Source: a virus. From it: a stretch of 54,120 bases of DNA. The notes below the pieces were generated by a model. The model was given only the letters and a program-made list of their open reading frames with translations, made no database searches and had not been told where the DNA came from. The DNA lies in the IMG/VR virus record IMGVR_UViG_3300009788_000118, positions 1-54,120 of that record; one strand, given 5' to 3'. The position numbers and the translations under genes were made by a program. Positions 7,585-13,817 of the stretch are shown in pieces; the stretch's first letter is position 1, and every line of letters starts with the position of its first letter.

Positions 7585-7790
7585 TCTCCTTAATGTGAGA
7601 AGCTCTATCTTAACACGGACTTCCACCGCTCATGTTGAAAGATCTTTGGACATTTCTGATCCTTCTCAAGTGATGAGCTCCTCACAAATAAGTGGCAGAA
7701 AAGCGAGCCAAGGGATACTCTCCTACCGAGCCAAATTGCCCGCGCTTGTATCCAGGGATAGCGTTGCCTGCTCGCTAATCTTACCACTCG
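7585..7790 (-). ncRNA. structured, gene-free GC-rich segment
   Basis: About 200 bp here contain no credible gene; a 73-codon frame (7605-7826) overlaps the DUF669-like gene and has no ribosome site. Complementary blocks are visible on the minus strand: AGCGAGC with GCTCGCT about 60 bases apart (near 7695-7775), with GGATAC/GTATCC nested inside. The base composition is visibly more GC-rich than the flanks. It may be a leader or small RNA. It does not fold as a normal tRNA. Confidence 0.3.
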
Positions 7791-7791
7791 A

Positions 7792-8190
7792 TTAATCTTC
7801 GCTTCCCTCGCCTTCTTCAGACTCATTCACCGAAAAATAATTGATGATGTTATTTCGATCCCGACCATCATATTTTCGGACCTCATTCTCGACAATGATC
7901 TGAAGACCGAAGACATCTTCCATTTCGAATCCATCCTCATCCCAATCGACGCCAATCTTTTCCAGCATATCCTTGAGGTTCCAGAGGGCCTGCTCTTGTA
8001 AGGATGTGTTCCAAGAGACCATCTTGTCCTCAAATTCTCCTTCCAGAATTTTACCGATCCATAGAATATATGGCCCGTTCTCAGATTTCTTGGTCTTGCT
8101 GGACTCCTGGATTTCTACGATGTACTTGTCATCAGGATATATCTCAAATCCTGATTCTACTTCATCCAACTTTACATTGATTCTTGGCAT
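7792..8190 (-). CDS. DUF669-like recombination-associated protein
   Basis: A 132-residue protein resembling the DUF669 family: a YIVEIQESSKTKKSENGPYILWIGKILEGEF stretch (beta sheet with Lys), then ALWNLKDMLEKIGV, and an acidic tail NESEEGEGSED like those of single-stranded-DNA-binding proteins. In phages DUF669 proteins usually sit beside Sak4-type ATPases and PD-(D/E)XK nucleases; both are found 1.5-3 kb away in the same operon. A ssDNA-binding or annealing-partner role is likely. AGGAGGA precedes the start. Confidence 0.7.
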   Translation of the reverse strand: MPRINVKLDEVESGFEIYPDDKYIVEIQESSKTKKSENGPYILWIGKILEGEFEDKMVSWNTSLQEQALWNLKDMLEKIGVDWDEDGFEMEDVFGLQIIVENEVRKYDGRDRNNIINYFSVNESEEGEGSED

Positions 8191-8217
8191 AACATTTTCC
8201 TCCTGCGTTATGGATTA

Positions 8218-8234
8218 AGGGTTAATAAGATCTA
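8218..8234 (-). repeat. shared 5' leader element, copy 1
   Basis: AGGGTTAATAAGATCTA (plus-strand reading) lies between genes just before the ribosome site of the 7792-8190 gene. A 16/17 match occurs at 12275-12291 in the same position before another minus-strand gene. Possibly a leader or processing signal. Confidence 0.4.
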
Positions 8235-8259
8235 ATTTCACCTCCTTTCTTATACCTCC

Positions 8260-8685
8260 TTAATAAACTAGATGTATAAAAGTTAATCCGTTTTGAGGAT
8301 AAGCTCCAAGTGGAATCAAAAAGCGAGTATTTGATATCATCTGTTCTCGCTGAAGGTTTGAAACTTGATAAATTCCTAACTGCTCATCTTCTATTTGCCT
8401 ATATCGATAGATGTTCTGACTGTGAGCATAAAAAATATGGCATTCAAAAGACTTCATATCATTATTGGTGCCATTCATGATACCCTTATAGATCCATGTT
8501 ATCTGAGTAATCCCTGTTTCTTCTTTGCATTCTCGTTTCATGGCATCTAAAGGAGGTTCTCCTTTTTCTATATGACCACCGATACCATTGAGAAGCCCTC
8601 TCATCCATCTTGGGCGTAACTTTTTTACGAGTAAAATCTCTCCTGCATCTTTGTTAAAAGCAAATCCTACTACGTATCTCTCCAT
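8260..8685 (-). CDS. Nudix hydrolase
   Basis: A 141-residue Nudix protein. The Nudix box is complete: G37, E43, R51-E52, E55-E56, G58 in GGHIEKGEPPLDAMKREC, then KEETGI. Such enzymes hydrolyse nucleoside diphosphates linked to another group, for example 8-oxo-dGTP, NAD, ADP-ribose or RNA caps; the substrate cannot be deduced. The IGGHIEKGE variant resembles MutT-type NTP sanitisers. It sits among nucleotide and recombination genes. Confidence 0.9.
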   Translation of the reverse strand: MERYVVGFAFNKDAGEILLVKKLRPRWMRGLLNGIGGHIEKGEPPLDAMKRECKEETGITQITWIYKGIMNGTNNDMKSFECHIFYAHSQNIYRYRQIEDEQLGIYQVSNLQREQMISNTRFLIPLGAYPQNGLTFIHLVY

Positions 8686-8837
8686 GAATTACCTCTCAAC
8701 TGTTTCATAAAACTTATAATCGTTAACTTTTTTATCCCAAGGCGTTCAATAACAACATCTATATTTAAATGCTCAACCTCAAGAAGATAAATGATACGAC
8801 TTTTCTGATAGTCTGTTAATGGGATTCCTTTTGGCAT
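8670..8837 (-). CDS. small HTH-like protein, 55 aa
   Basis: The frame MPKGIPLTDYQKSRIIYLLE, then a segment ending ERLGIKKLTIISFMKQLRG, looks like a homeodomain-like helix-turn-helix of the kind found in small phage regulators. It overlaps the Nudix start by 16 bp. An AGGAG site lies slightly far upstream. Recognition is weak. Confidence 0.5.
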   Translation of the reverse strand: MPKGIPLTDYQKSRIIYLLEVEHLNIDVVIERLGIKKLTIISFMKQLRGNSWRDT

Positions 8838-8965
8838 TTGTTATCTACTCCTATAAGGCAGTCGCAAGTATGTACAAACTCAAGATTATCCTCATCCCAA
8901 TAAACTGCGCTTCCACAATCTGGACAGAATCCAGTTAACTCTTTATTAAACTCAACATTTGGCAT
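8816..8965 (-). CDS. small zinc-ribbon protein, 49 aa
   Basis: The frame contains CPDCGSAVYW and later HTCDC, giving a C-x2-C and a C-x-C pair as in a small zinc ribbon. The start overlaps the stop of the upstream gene as TAATG, so translation is coupled. Likely a nucleic-acid or protein adaptor; function unknown. Confidence 0.6.
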   Translation of the reverse strand: MPNVEFNKELTGFCPDCGSAVYWDEDNLEFVHTCDCLIGVDNKCQKESH

Positions 8966-9204
8966 TATTTGATATCCTCCAAATAATTAGGCTCCATGAG
9001 AGTCTCTTCAGTAATGTCACATTTTCGATACCCCATATAACGATAAAGAGGTATATCCCAAGGGCCACGAACTTTTATATAAATGTTTGTAACATCTCCT
9101 AAATCAACCTCACAGTAGGGTGCGCCCTTTTCAACTTCTATTATGTTACCATCAAGTTTCTTTGGACCTCCCTCCAGCTTCACTTTCTCGAAGATCTTTT
9201 TCAT
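8965..9204 (-). CDS. hypothetical protein, 79 aa
   Basis: The ATG at 9204 (MKKIFEKVKLEGG) is chosen because AAAAAGGAGGA precedes it; the longer extension would overlap the DUF4326 gene by 150 bp. Beta-rich with acidic C-terminus. No family recognised. It begins inside the 3' end of the DUF4326 gene. Confidence 0.65.
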   Translation of the reverse strand: MKKIFEKVKLEGGPKKLDGNIIEVEKGAPYCEVDLGDVTNIYIKVRGPWDIPLYRYMGYRKCDITEETLMEPNYLEDIK

Positions 9205-9517
9205 TGTCTTCCTCCTTTTTGAGAAGCTCAACGTATATATCCCCATGACAATCTCCCGGTTTGCAATTTCCAGGGCATCCCAATCTCTTTCCTTTGAGTG
9301 CATAAAGGTTTTCTAGAATCCATTTTCGTCTCTTGGGTTGGATATGAGCATAAGCAACTCCTGCAAGCCAGTTACGACATTTGGTTATGACTGTTTCTCT
9401 TGATCCGTCACGACCAATAATAAATGGATTACCGTAATGTGTGTTACTTCCTCTTATACGACCGATGTAAATGTCGTATGCTCCATCTCCTGTACATACA
9501 ACCTTAGTTTGGCTCAT
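9152..9517 (-). CDS. DUF4326 domain protein
   Basis: A 121-residue protein of the DUF4326 family, recognised from HYGNPFIIGRDGSRETVI, a middle helix ending ENLYALKGKRLGC, then CKPGDCHGDIYVELL. The conserved Cys-Cys-His pattern suggests a metal site. The biochemical role of this phage-enriched family is not established to my knowledge; nucleotide handling has been guessed from context. Its start overlaps the preceding gene's TGA. Confidence 0.85.
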   Translation of the reverse strand: MSQTKVVCTGDGAYDIYIGRIRGSNTHYGNPFIIGRDGSRETVITKCRNWLAGVAYAHIQPKRRKWILENLYALKGKRLGCPGNCKPGDCHGDIYVELLKKEEDNEKDLRESEAGGRSKET

Positions 9518-9669
9518 TTTTCCTCTCTTTCAAGACATTCCTGAAAAAGAGCATGAACTGCTTTATCACCAATAAAATCTCTCCAGGGTTCTCCATATCT
9601 ATCGCAACAAAGAATGTCATCTTTTACATAAAATCTATATTTGCCATTTTCTAAAATAATCTCTTCCAT
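9514..9669 (-). CDS. small hypothetical protein, 51 aa
   Basis: The frame MEEIILENGKYRFYVKDDIL, ending in FQECLEREEK, stops in an ATGA overlap with the DUF4326 start and begins six bases after the Sak4-like gene. It is acidic and beta-rich. A real gene by context; function unknown. Confidence 0.6.
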   Translation of the reverse strand: MEEIILENGKYRFYVKDDILCCDRYGEPWRDFIGDKAVHALFQECLEREEK

Positions 9670-9674
9670 TAAAG

Positions 9675-10469
9675 CTACTCCTCGTTTAAGATCTTTGAAA
9701 GATTCGGCTCAACTAATTCATCGAGTTTGTAAGATGTCCTTGCACAATACTTCTTTCCCATTGTGCGGAAGTGATAATCAATACCCGCTGGAATAACTCC
9801 CTTTTTAATCCTGTTTTGTTTTTGCATAAAATAAACCTCATTAAAATATCCAGCAAGCTTTTCTCGCATTTGGCCATCGATCATTGGCCAGTATCCCTTG
9901 GTGATCTCGACTTCTGTAATGGGATCTTTCTCAGTATACTCTTTTTCATGGACACAGCATACAAAATGCTTTCCTTTTGGCCAGTATCCAGCGGCAGCTC
10001 CAAAAATCTCCTCAAGATTTGAAAGGTATGATCCCCATGAGGGCCAGTTCATATCTTCCATCTTTTTGTCATCCTTAATCTTACCAAACTTTCCCTTGGC
10101 TCGGTGGTAGATTAAAAGGCGTTTCATGTGTTCGACAGTCCTGCTGAGGGAATCTAAACATGTCGTTTTAAAATCTTTAAAGATTCCATCATTATCAATG
10201 GCTGAGTTAAGCATATTAACGATTTCAATGTAACCCTTCGGCTGCTCTTTAGGTCCTTTATCCGGATTAAGGGCACGATATTCAAAAGTATCTTCCACCA
10301 TTTTGGATTTAACGGGAACGATTACGACATCACCTTTTTTGATAAGGTGTTGGATATTATGCATTTGATCTGCTTTTCCATCAACATCAATTAATCCAAC
10401 TGGTGGAGGTGCTGTGCATGCAGCGGTTGTTTTTCCTGATCCTGGTACGCCTATTAGTAGTGTGATCAT
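9675..10469 (-). CDS. Sak4-like RecA-fold ATPase
   Basis: A 264-residue P-loop ATPase. Walker A is GVPGSGKTT at 7-15. VGLIDVDGKAD follows the first strand, and an aspartate-bearing strand (TTCLDSLSRTVEHM) fits Walker B. HFVCCVHEKEYTEKD and the KGYWPMIDGQMREKLAGYF pattern match the AAA_24/Sak4 group of phage recombinases, which assist single-strand annealing. It overlaps the RecB-like nuclease gene by ATGA and shares the operon with the DUF669-like protein, forming a recombination cassette. Confidence 0.85.
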   Translation of the reverse strand: MITLLIGVPGSGKTTAACTAPPPVGLIDVDGKADQMHNIQHLIKKGDVVIVPVKSKMVEDTFEYRALNPDKGPKEQPKGYIEIVNMLNSAIDNDGIFKDFKTTCLDSLSRTVEHMKRLLIYHRAKGKFGKIKDDKKMEDMNWPSWGSYLSNLEEIFGAAAGYWPKGKHFVCCVHEKEYTEKDPITEVEITKGYWPMIDGQMREKLAGYFNEVYFMQKQNRIKKGVIPAGIDYHFRTMGKKYCARTSYKLDELVEPNLSKILNEE

Positions 10470-11440
10470 TGCGTCTCCTCCAAAGCTTTTTGTCGCTTCT
10501 CAGCACGTTTTTTCTCTTCCTCTTCTCTTGAAAGATACGGCCTATAGTTCGTTTTTATCAATGTCTCCCGGATTGATTCACTTGCATTACGTAGCGGGAG
10601 ATACTCACATCCGCCATATTTGAGACATATCTCTGAGTTAGCTTGGGGAAAGTGATTAGTTTCGATAGCCCATTGAATTTGTTTGATCCACATGAGCAAG
10701 TCTTGGTAGGATGCATCAACTTCTCGATTCGTTTTAATCGCAAGTTGTTGTTCAAATCGGAAATTTTTTGCATGAATATAAACCACGTTCATTAAAAGCA
10801 TCGGCTTTTGAGATCCGTAAATTTCGAAAAGTTTGAGATGTTTTGCAATCCAGAGATACCATAAAACCTGATATGACGATCTCAGCTGCTTGAAGTAAAA
10901 ATCTCCAAGACGCGATGCCGTTTTATCTTCATCAATAGCAATGCCCTGATTATCGGCAAGCTTCACGACACCATCAATACGACCTTCAAAAAAGATTCCA
11001 GGAGCAATCTCTTCTTTGAAGACAATTTCTGGTTGGATAAATATCTCAGCATCGTCGACATACGTTTTACAATATTCAGATAAAATTTCTAATGCTCTTG
11101 GAATTGATCTCAGAGGATCGTTTTCTCGCACGAGCTCAAGTACTCGTTCCTCTTCTGCCCATGTTTTCATAAAAGCATCTTCAGCGAGTTCGGCAGGCGA
11201 CAATGCACCAAGAGTTTCTTGGATACCCTCTGGCGAATTTTTCATAGCTGAGGCTTCTTTGATTAATCCCGCTAATGCAGTCTCGGGGTTTCTAAATGCT
11301 GCAAGACCTGCAGCCATACATGATCCTAAAGCCAATGGCTTTGCTTTCTTAATCGGGACGATTCTTTGGATATACCGGCGGTAGAACTTCATGGGACAAT
11401 TTATGTATGTATCAATCTTAGTATGTGAAAATCTATCCAT
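10466..11440 (-). CDS. RecB/Cas4-like PD-(D/E)XK nuclease
   Basis: A 324-residue nuclease. FSHTKIDTYINCPMKFYRRYI is the typical helix-one motif with the first Cys. FFEGRIDGVVKL carries the active-site Asp, IAIDEDKTAS the D/E-x-K, and SSYQVLWYLW the QxxxY-type motif IV. C-terminal cysteines (ICLKYGGCEYLP) with the N-terminal one could hold an iron-sulfur cluster, as in Cas4/AddB nucleases. The start at 11440 has AAAGGAGA upstream. It probably resects DNA ends for the Sak4-like annealing system. Confidence 0.88.
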   Translation of the reverse strand: MDRFSHTKIDTYINCPMKFYRRYIQRIVPIKKAKPLALGSCMAAGLAAFRNPETALAGLIKEASAMKNSPEGIQETLGALSPAELAEDAFMKTWAEEERVLELVRENDPLRSIPRALEILSEYCKTYVDDAEIFIQPEIVFKEEIAPGIFFEGRIDGVVKLADNQGIAIDEDKTASRLGDFYFKQLRSSYQVLWYLWIAKHLKLFEIYGSQKPMLLMNVVYIHAKNFRFEQQLAIKTNREVDASYQDLLMWIKQIQWAIETNHFPQANSEICLKYGGCEYLPLRNASESIRETLIKTNYRPYLSREEEEKKRAEKRQKALEETQ

Positions 11441-11466
11441 GTTTTCTCCTTTATGGCTTTTTAAAT

Positions 11467-11658
11467 TCATTCATCTTTCAGCAATTCATCAAGGATTTTT
11501 GTCGCAATGTCGTCATCTAAGCCTTTAAGAGAATCCATAATGACCTCATCCTTCTTCGGCTTTGATTTTTTGCGGGACGTAAATCCAGTCTTTCGACGAG
11601 ATCTAATCTCAGTCAGTTGATCAAGCAGCTCCTTTTCAGATAGATTTTTTATATCCAT
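11467..11658 (-). CDS. small basic/acidic hypothetical protein, 63 aa
   Basis: Begins MDIKNLSEKELLDQLTEIRS; a very basic middle (RRKTGFTSRKKSKPKKDE) is followed by an acidic helix. Its ATG overlaps the stop of the RHH-like gene. May be a recombination accessory protein; no family recognised. Confidence 0.65.
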   Translation of the reverse strand: MDIKNLSEKELLDQLTEIRSRRKTGFTSRKKSKPKKDEVIMDSLKGLDDDIATKILDELLKDE

Positions 11659-11831
11659 TAACTTTCTTGCTCCTTCTTTTGGCTTCCGGCTTGCTTTTGG
11701 AGATCTTGTTTAATCATAGCCCTTAGTGCGATAAAACAGTAATCTAGCATTGTGATATCCTTCATTGCCGATGCTGCTTTCCATGCCCTGTGTAGGTCTC
11801 CTGGTATATTGCGAAGTGTGTAATCGCTCAT
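11658..11831 (-). CDS. ribbon-helix-helix-like small protein, 57 aa
   Basis: The frame MSDYTLRNIPGDLHRAWKAA, then a segment with DYCFIALRAMIKQDL, has the strand-helix-helix layout of Arc/CopG-type regulators, with YTLRNIP as the DNA-contacting strand. The stop overlaps the next start. It is the first gene after a strong terminator, so it may have its own promoter. Possibly a transcription regulator of the recombination operon. Confidence 0.6.
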   Translation of the reverse strand: MSDYTLRNIPGDLHRAWKAASAMKDITMLDYCFIALRAMIKQDLQKQAGSQKKEQES

Positions 11832-11844
11832 AAATAAACTCCTT

Positions 11845-11883
11845 AAAAAGGCACGCTGCGTTTTCTTTATCAGCGTGCCTTTT
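11845..11883 (-). terminator. bidirectional rho-independent terminator
   Basis: AAAGGCACGCTG (from 11846) and CAGCGTGCCTTT (to 11882) form a perfect stem of about 12 bp with a 12-base loop, and A/T runs on both sides give U-tracts in either direction. It lies just downstream of the 11921-12247 gene and would stop leftward transcription from it. Confidence 0.85.
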
Positions 11884-11920
11884 GTTGCAAAATCGAACTA
11901 CACGTTCATGATAAACCGGC

Positions 11921-12247
11921 CTACTTTCTATCTCCGCCAGTAGGTTTTGATGTGCCGCCAGCGGCTGTATCGACGACGCCGTATTTTGCGACCAGGGCAT
12001 CAATTTTAGTCTGCAATTCTGGGTTGGTTTTCGCCATCTTTTGGAGCTTGTTGATAGGCGAAATATCCCGTGTTTGAGATGCCCGGAATTCGTTCATAAA
12101 ATCGGAGGCCACTTGTCGATTAAGTTTGCTGAGAGCAGTTGCCTCGGTGAGGCCTTTTACTGCTTCGGCGACGTTGTCATACTGCGGAACTTCAATTTCA
12201 CCAATAATTTTTCCATCCGTTTTAACGCTTTTTTTGATCGTTTTCAT
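11921..12247 (-). CDS. hypothetical protein, paralogue of the 25237-25560 product
   Basis: The 108-residue protein shares a pattern with the plus-strand protein at 25237: a basic N-terminus, VPQYD (VPAYS there), LNRQ, a D-x2-N-x2-R helix, then TNPELQTKIDALVAKYGV (KNPELAKEVEVLAKKYGF there). The two are clearly related though diverged. A strong ribosome site (AAGGAGGATCAA) and a terminator right behind it suggest a highly expressed single gene. Function unknown; a structural, nucleoid or regulatory protein is possible. Confidence 0.75.
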   Translation of the reverse strand: MKTIKKSVKTDGKIIGEIEVPQYDNVAEAVKGLTEATALSKLNRQVASDFMNEFRASQTRDISPINKLQKMAKTNPELQTKIDALVAKYGVVDTAAGGTSKPTGGDRK

Positions 12248-12274
12248 AAAACTTGATCCTCCTTAAGGGGTAAT

Positions 12275-12291
12275 AGGGTTAATAAAATCTA
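12275..12291 (-). repeat. shared 5' leader element, copy 2
   Basis: AGGGTTAATAAAATCTA lies just before the ribosome site of the 11921-12247 gene and matches 8218-8234 at 16 of 17 positions. Confidence 0.4.
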
Positions 12292-12293
12292 CT

Positions 12294-12458
12294 CTAGCCA
12301 GGATGTTCACCTCCTTTCATTTTTTCGATCGTTTGTTCGAGATACTCAATTCTACGCTCTAAGGGTTTATGCTTACCAACGACTGATATGATGCTAGTCA
12401 AAAAAATAATAGCGATGGTTATCCAAATCAAAAACTCGAACTTTGTTATATCATTCAC
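12294..12458 (-). CDS. single-pass membrane protein with coiled-coil tail, 54 aa
   Basis: The GTG at 12458 (VNDITKFEFL) follows AAGGAGGGGG at ideal spacing; the longer ATG-started frame runs through the 30-bp element and is less likely. A membrane helix FLIWITIAIIFLTSIISVV is followed by an ERRIEYLEQTIEKMK coiled coil. It is the first gene after the leftward promoter at 12535-12563. Confidence 0.65.
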   Translation of the reverse strand: MNDITKFEFLIWITIAIIFLTSIISVVGKHKPLERRIEYLEQTIEKMKGGEHPG

Positions 12459-12484
12459 ATAATGCTCCCCCTCCTTCCATCTTT

Positions 12485-12514
12485 GTAATTTCAGAGTGTT
12501 AAAAATACGGAGAT
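12485..12514 (+). repeat. 30-bp dispersed semi-palindromic element, copy 2
   Basis: Reads GTAATTTCA, a 6-bp core, then TTAAAAATACGGAGAT. It begins about 14 bp downstream of the predicted start of the leftward transcript from 12535-12563 and upstream of the 12458 gene start, the position expected for an operator or a 5'-UTR control site. Confidence 0.75.
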
Positions 12515-12534
12515 ACTGAAACATTTTCTACTGC

Positions 12535-12563
12535 ATGGTAACACACTTAAAAATGTTTGTCAA
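12535..12563 (-). promoter_or_regulatory. leftward sigma-70 promoter
   Basis: On the minus strand TTGACA (12563-12558) and TACCAT (12540-12535) are separated by exactly 17 bp. Transcription would start near 12528 and read the membrane protein, the 11921 gene and stop at the 11845 terminator. An AGTTATCCC motif sits about 30 bp upstream (12595-12603). Confidence 0.75.
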
Positions 12564-12613
12564 GTTATTTTTTCGGATATTGGCAGTTATCCCAGATGGG
12601 CCTGCATAGAGGC

Positions 12614-12796
12614 TTACTTCATATCATCTGTAGTTCTCGGGAAGGTTATTTTTCGGCTTTCAAGTTCGTATGCAAGTTCGGCAACCCGATCTGCCATTTT
12701 TCGGATGAGTTTGCCTTCAGGACCAGCATCTGCGGTCCAATCGAATTTGACTTCGAGGGCATCTCGCTTCCATTTTTTAATTGTTGAATCTTTCAT
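12614..12796 (-). CDS. small hypothetical protein, 60 aa
   Basis: Begins MKDSTIKKWKRDALEVKFDW; highly charged and helical (GKLIRKMADRVAELAYELES). An AGAGGAGATC ribosome site, which is itself tandemly duplicated, lies upstream. Function unknown. Confidence 0.65.
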   Translation of the reverse strand: MKDSTIKKWKRDALEVKFDWTADAGPEGKLIRKMADRVAELAYELESRKITFPRTTDDMK

Positions 12797-12908
12797 AGGT
12801 TTTGATCTCCTCTGTAATGATTGTGATCTCCTCTATAATGACTGTGGTAACAAAAATCAGATATGGTATAATGATAATAAATTGAGATAAAATAGACAGA
12901 TCTTCCAT
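12777..12908 (-). CDS. small membrane protein, 43 aa
   Basis: The frame begins MEDLSILSQF and has a strong AGGAGGTGA site. It contains a hydrophobic segment (IIIIPYLIFVTTVII) and then two near-identical repeats IIEEIT/IITEEI. The repeats come from a 21-bp tandem duplication (12803-12823 and 12824-12844) that carries the ribosome site of the next gene. It overlaps that gene by 20 bp. Confidence 0.55.
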   Translation of the reverse strand: MEDLSILSQFIIIIPYLIFVTTVIIEEITIITEEIKTYERFNN

Positions 12909-12918
12909 TTGTCACCTC

Positions 12919-13095
12919 CTAAACTTCAAACTCATGAATAAGGTTTCTCTTACGTTTGCATTTGAAACAATACATCCATTTCTTATGACCGATTTCTCGT
13001 AGCCTAGATGCTGGACGATATACAAATGTGTTCCAATCACAGAAGGGACATACGTATTTCTCAGCATGCATTCCACTTATATGCAGACGTTTCAT
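12919..13095 (-). CDS. zinc-ribbon protein, 58 aa
   Basis: The ATG at 13095 (MKRLHISGMHAEKY) overlaps the radical SAM stop as ATGA. CPFCDW and, 25 residues on, CFKCKRKRNL form a C-x2-C/C-x2-C zinc ribbon with a basic flank. Coupling to the radical SAM gene suggests a shared function. Confidence 0.75.
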   Translation of the reverse strand: MKRLHISGMHAEKYVCPFCDWNTFVYRPASRLREIGHKKWMYCFKCKRKRNLIHEFEV

Positions 13096-13817
13096 TTTAC
13101 GATGTTTGGAACCTGTATACAATATTTTCGAAGGTTTTTATTTCCTATACAAGAACGACAAGATCTTAACTGATAAGGATAAACATCTGGAAAGAAATTC
13201 ATGTAATACATCTCCACCTTTTTGGTTATCCAGCTAAAAACTGTATCTTCTTTGGCTATTGGATGAAGATGTCCCATTGTTCTCATAGGAGAGCAGTAAC
13301 TGATTTGATCACCGCAGATAGTAAATCCAGGACAATCGCAATCGACATGGAAATCCCATGGTACAATTTGGCTCGCTGGAAGAAATCTTCGGTTTCTGTG
13401 ATCTACGACCTTAACCTGTGATGGAAAATGTTTCAATGCAAACTCAATGTTTTCTTCATTTCCAAAATAACGTGAGATACGGAAGAAGTCGATGTGATCT
13501 GCTACCATCTCGATGAAGTTTAGATTCTCTTCTTTCATCAACAAGGCGTTCGTGGTCATTATGATCTCGCTCTTTGGAAATGTACTCACAAGAAGGAAAG
13601 TACCTTCAACGATGTTTTTCCACATCAAAGGTTCGCCTCCAATAAGAGCGATCCTTTCGGGTTTGTATTTAGAATATGTGGTAGTATCACAAAAGAGATC
13701 AAGGTCTTCCATCGAAAGATGATATGGATCTTTTTCATGATATTTCATCCACGGTCTAACGCTGCAATGGGCGCATGCACCATTACATTGACTCGTTACG
13801 AGCAACTTAATTCTCAT
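13092..13817 (-). CDS. radical SAM protein with C-terminal cysteine clusters
   Basis: A 241-residue radical SAM enzyme. CNGACAHC at 11-18 is the cluster-binding C-x3-C-x2-C. GGEPLMW is the GGEP motif for SAM binding. Seven or more C-terminal cysteines (CDCPGFTICGDQISYC, and CRSCIGNKNLRKYC) look like a SPASM or twitch auxiliary-cluster region. Family members modify peptides, proteins or small molecules by radical chemistry. It overlaps the DNA ligase stop by 11 bp and the zinc-ribbon start by ATGA. The substrate is unknown; placement in a replication arm is unusual. Confidence 0.88.
   Translation of the reverse strand: MRIKLLVTSQCNGACAHCSVRPWMKYHEKDPYHLSMEDLDLFCDTTTYSKYKPERIALIGGEPLMWKNIVEGTFLLVSTFPKSEIIMTTNALLMKEENLNFIEMVADHIDFFRISRYFGNEENIEFALKHFPSQVKVVDHRNRRFLPASQIVPWDFHVDCDCPGFTICGDQISYCSPMRTMGHLHPIAKEDTVFSWITKKVEMYYMNFFPDVYPYQLRSCRSCIGNKNLRKYCIQVPNIVK

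Noticed and set aside
7605-7826. Minus-strand ORF of 73 codons
   Set aside because: Overlaps the end of the DUF669-like gene and runs through complementary blocks; no ribosome site.
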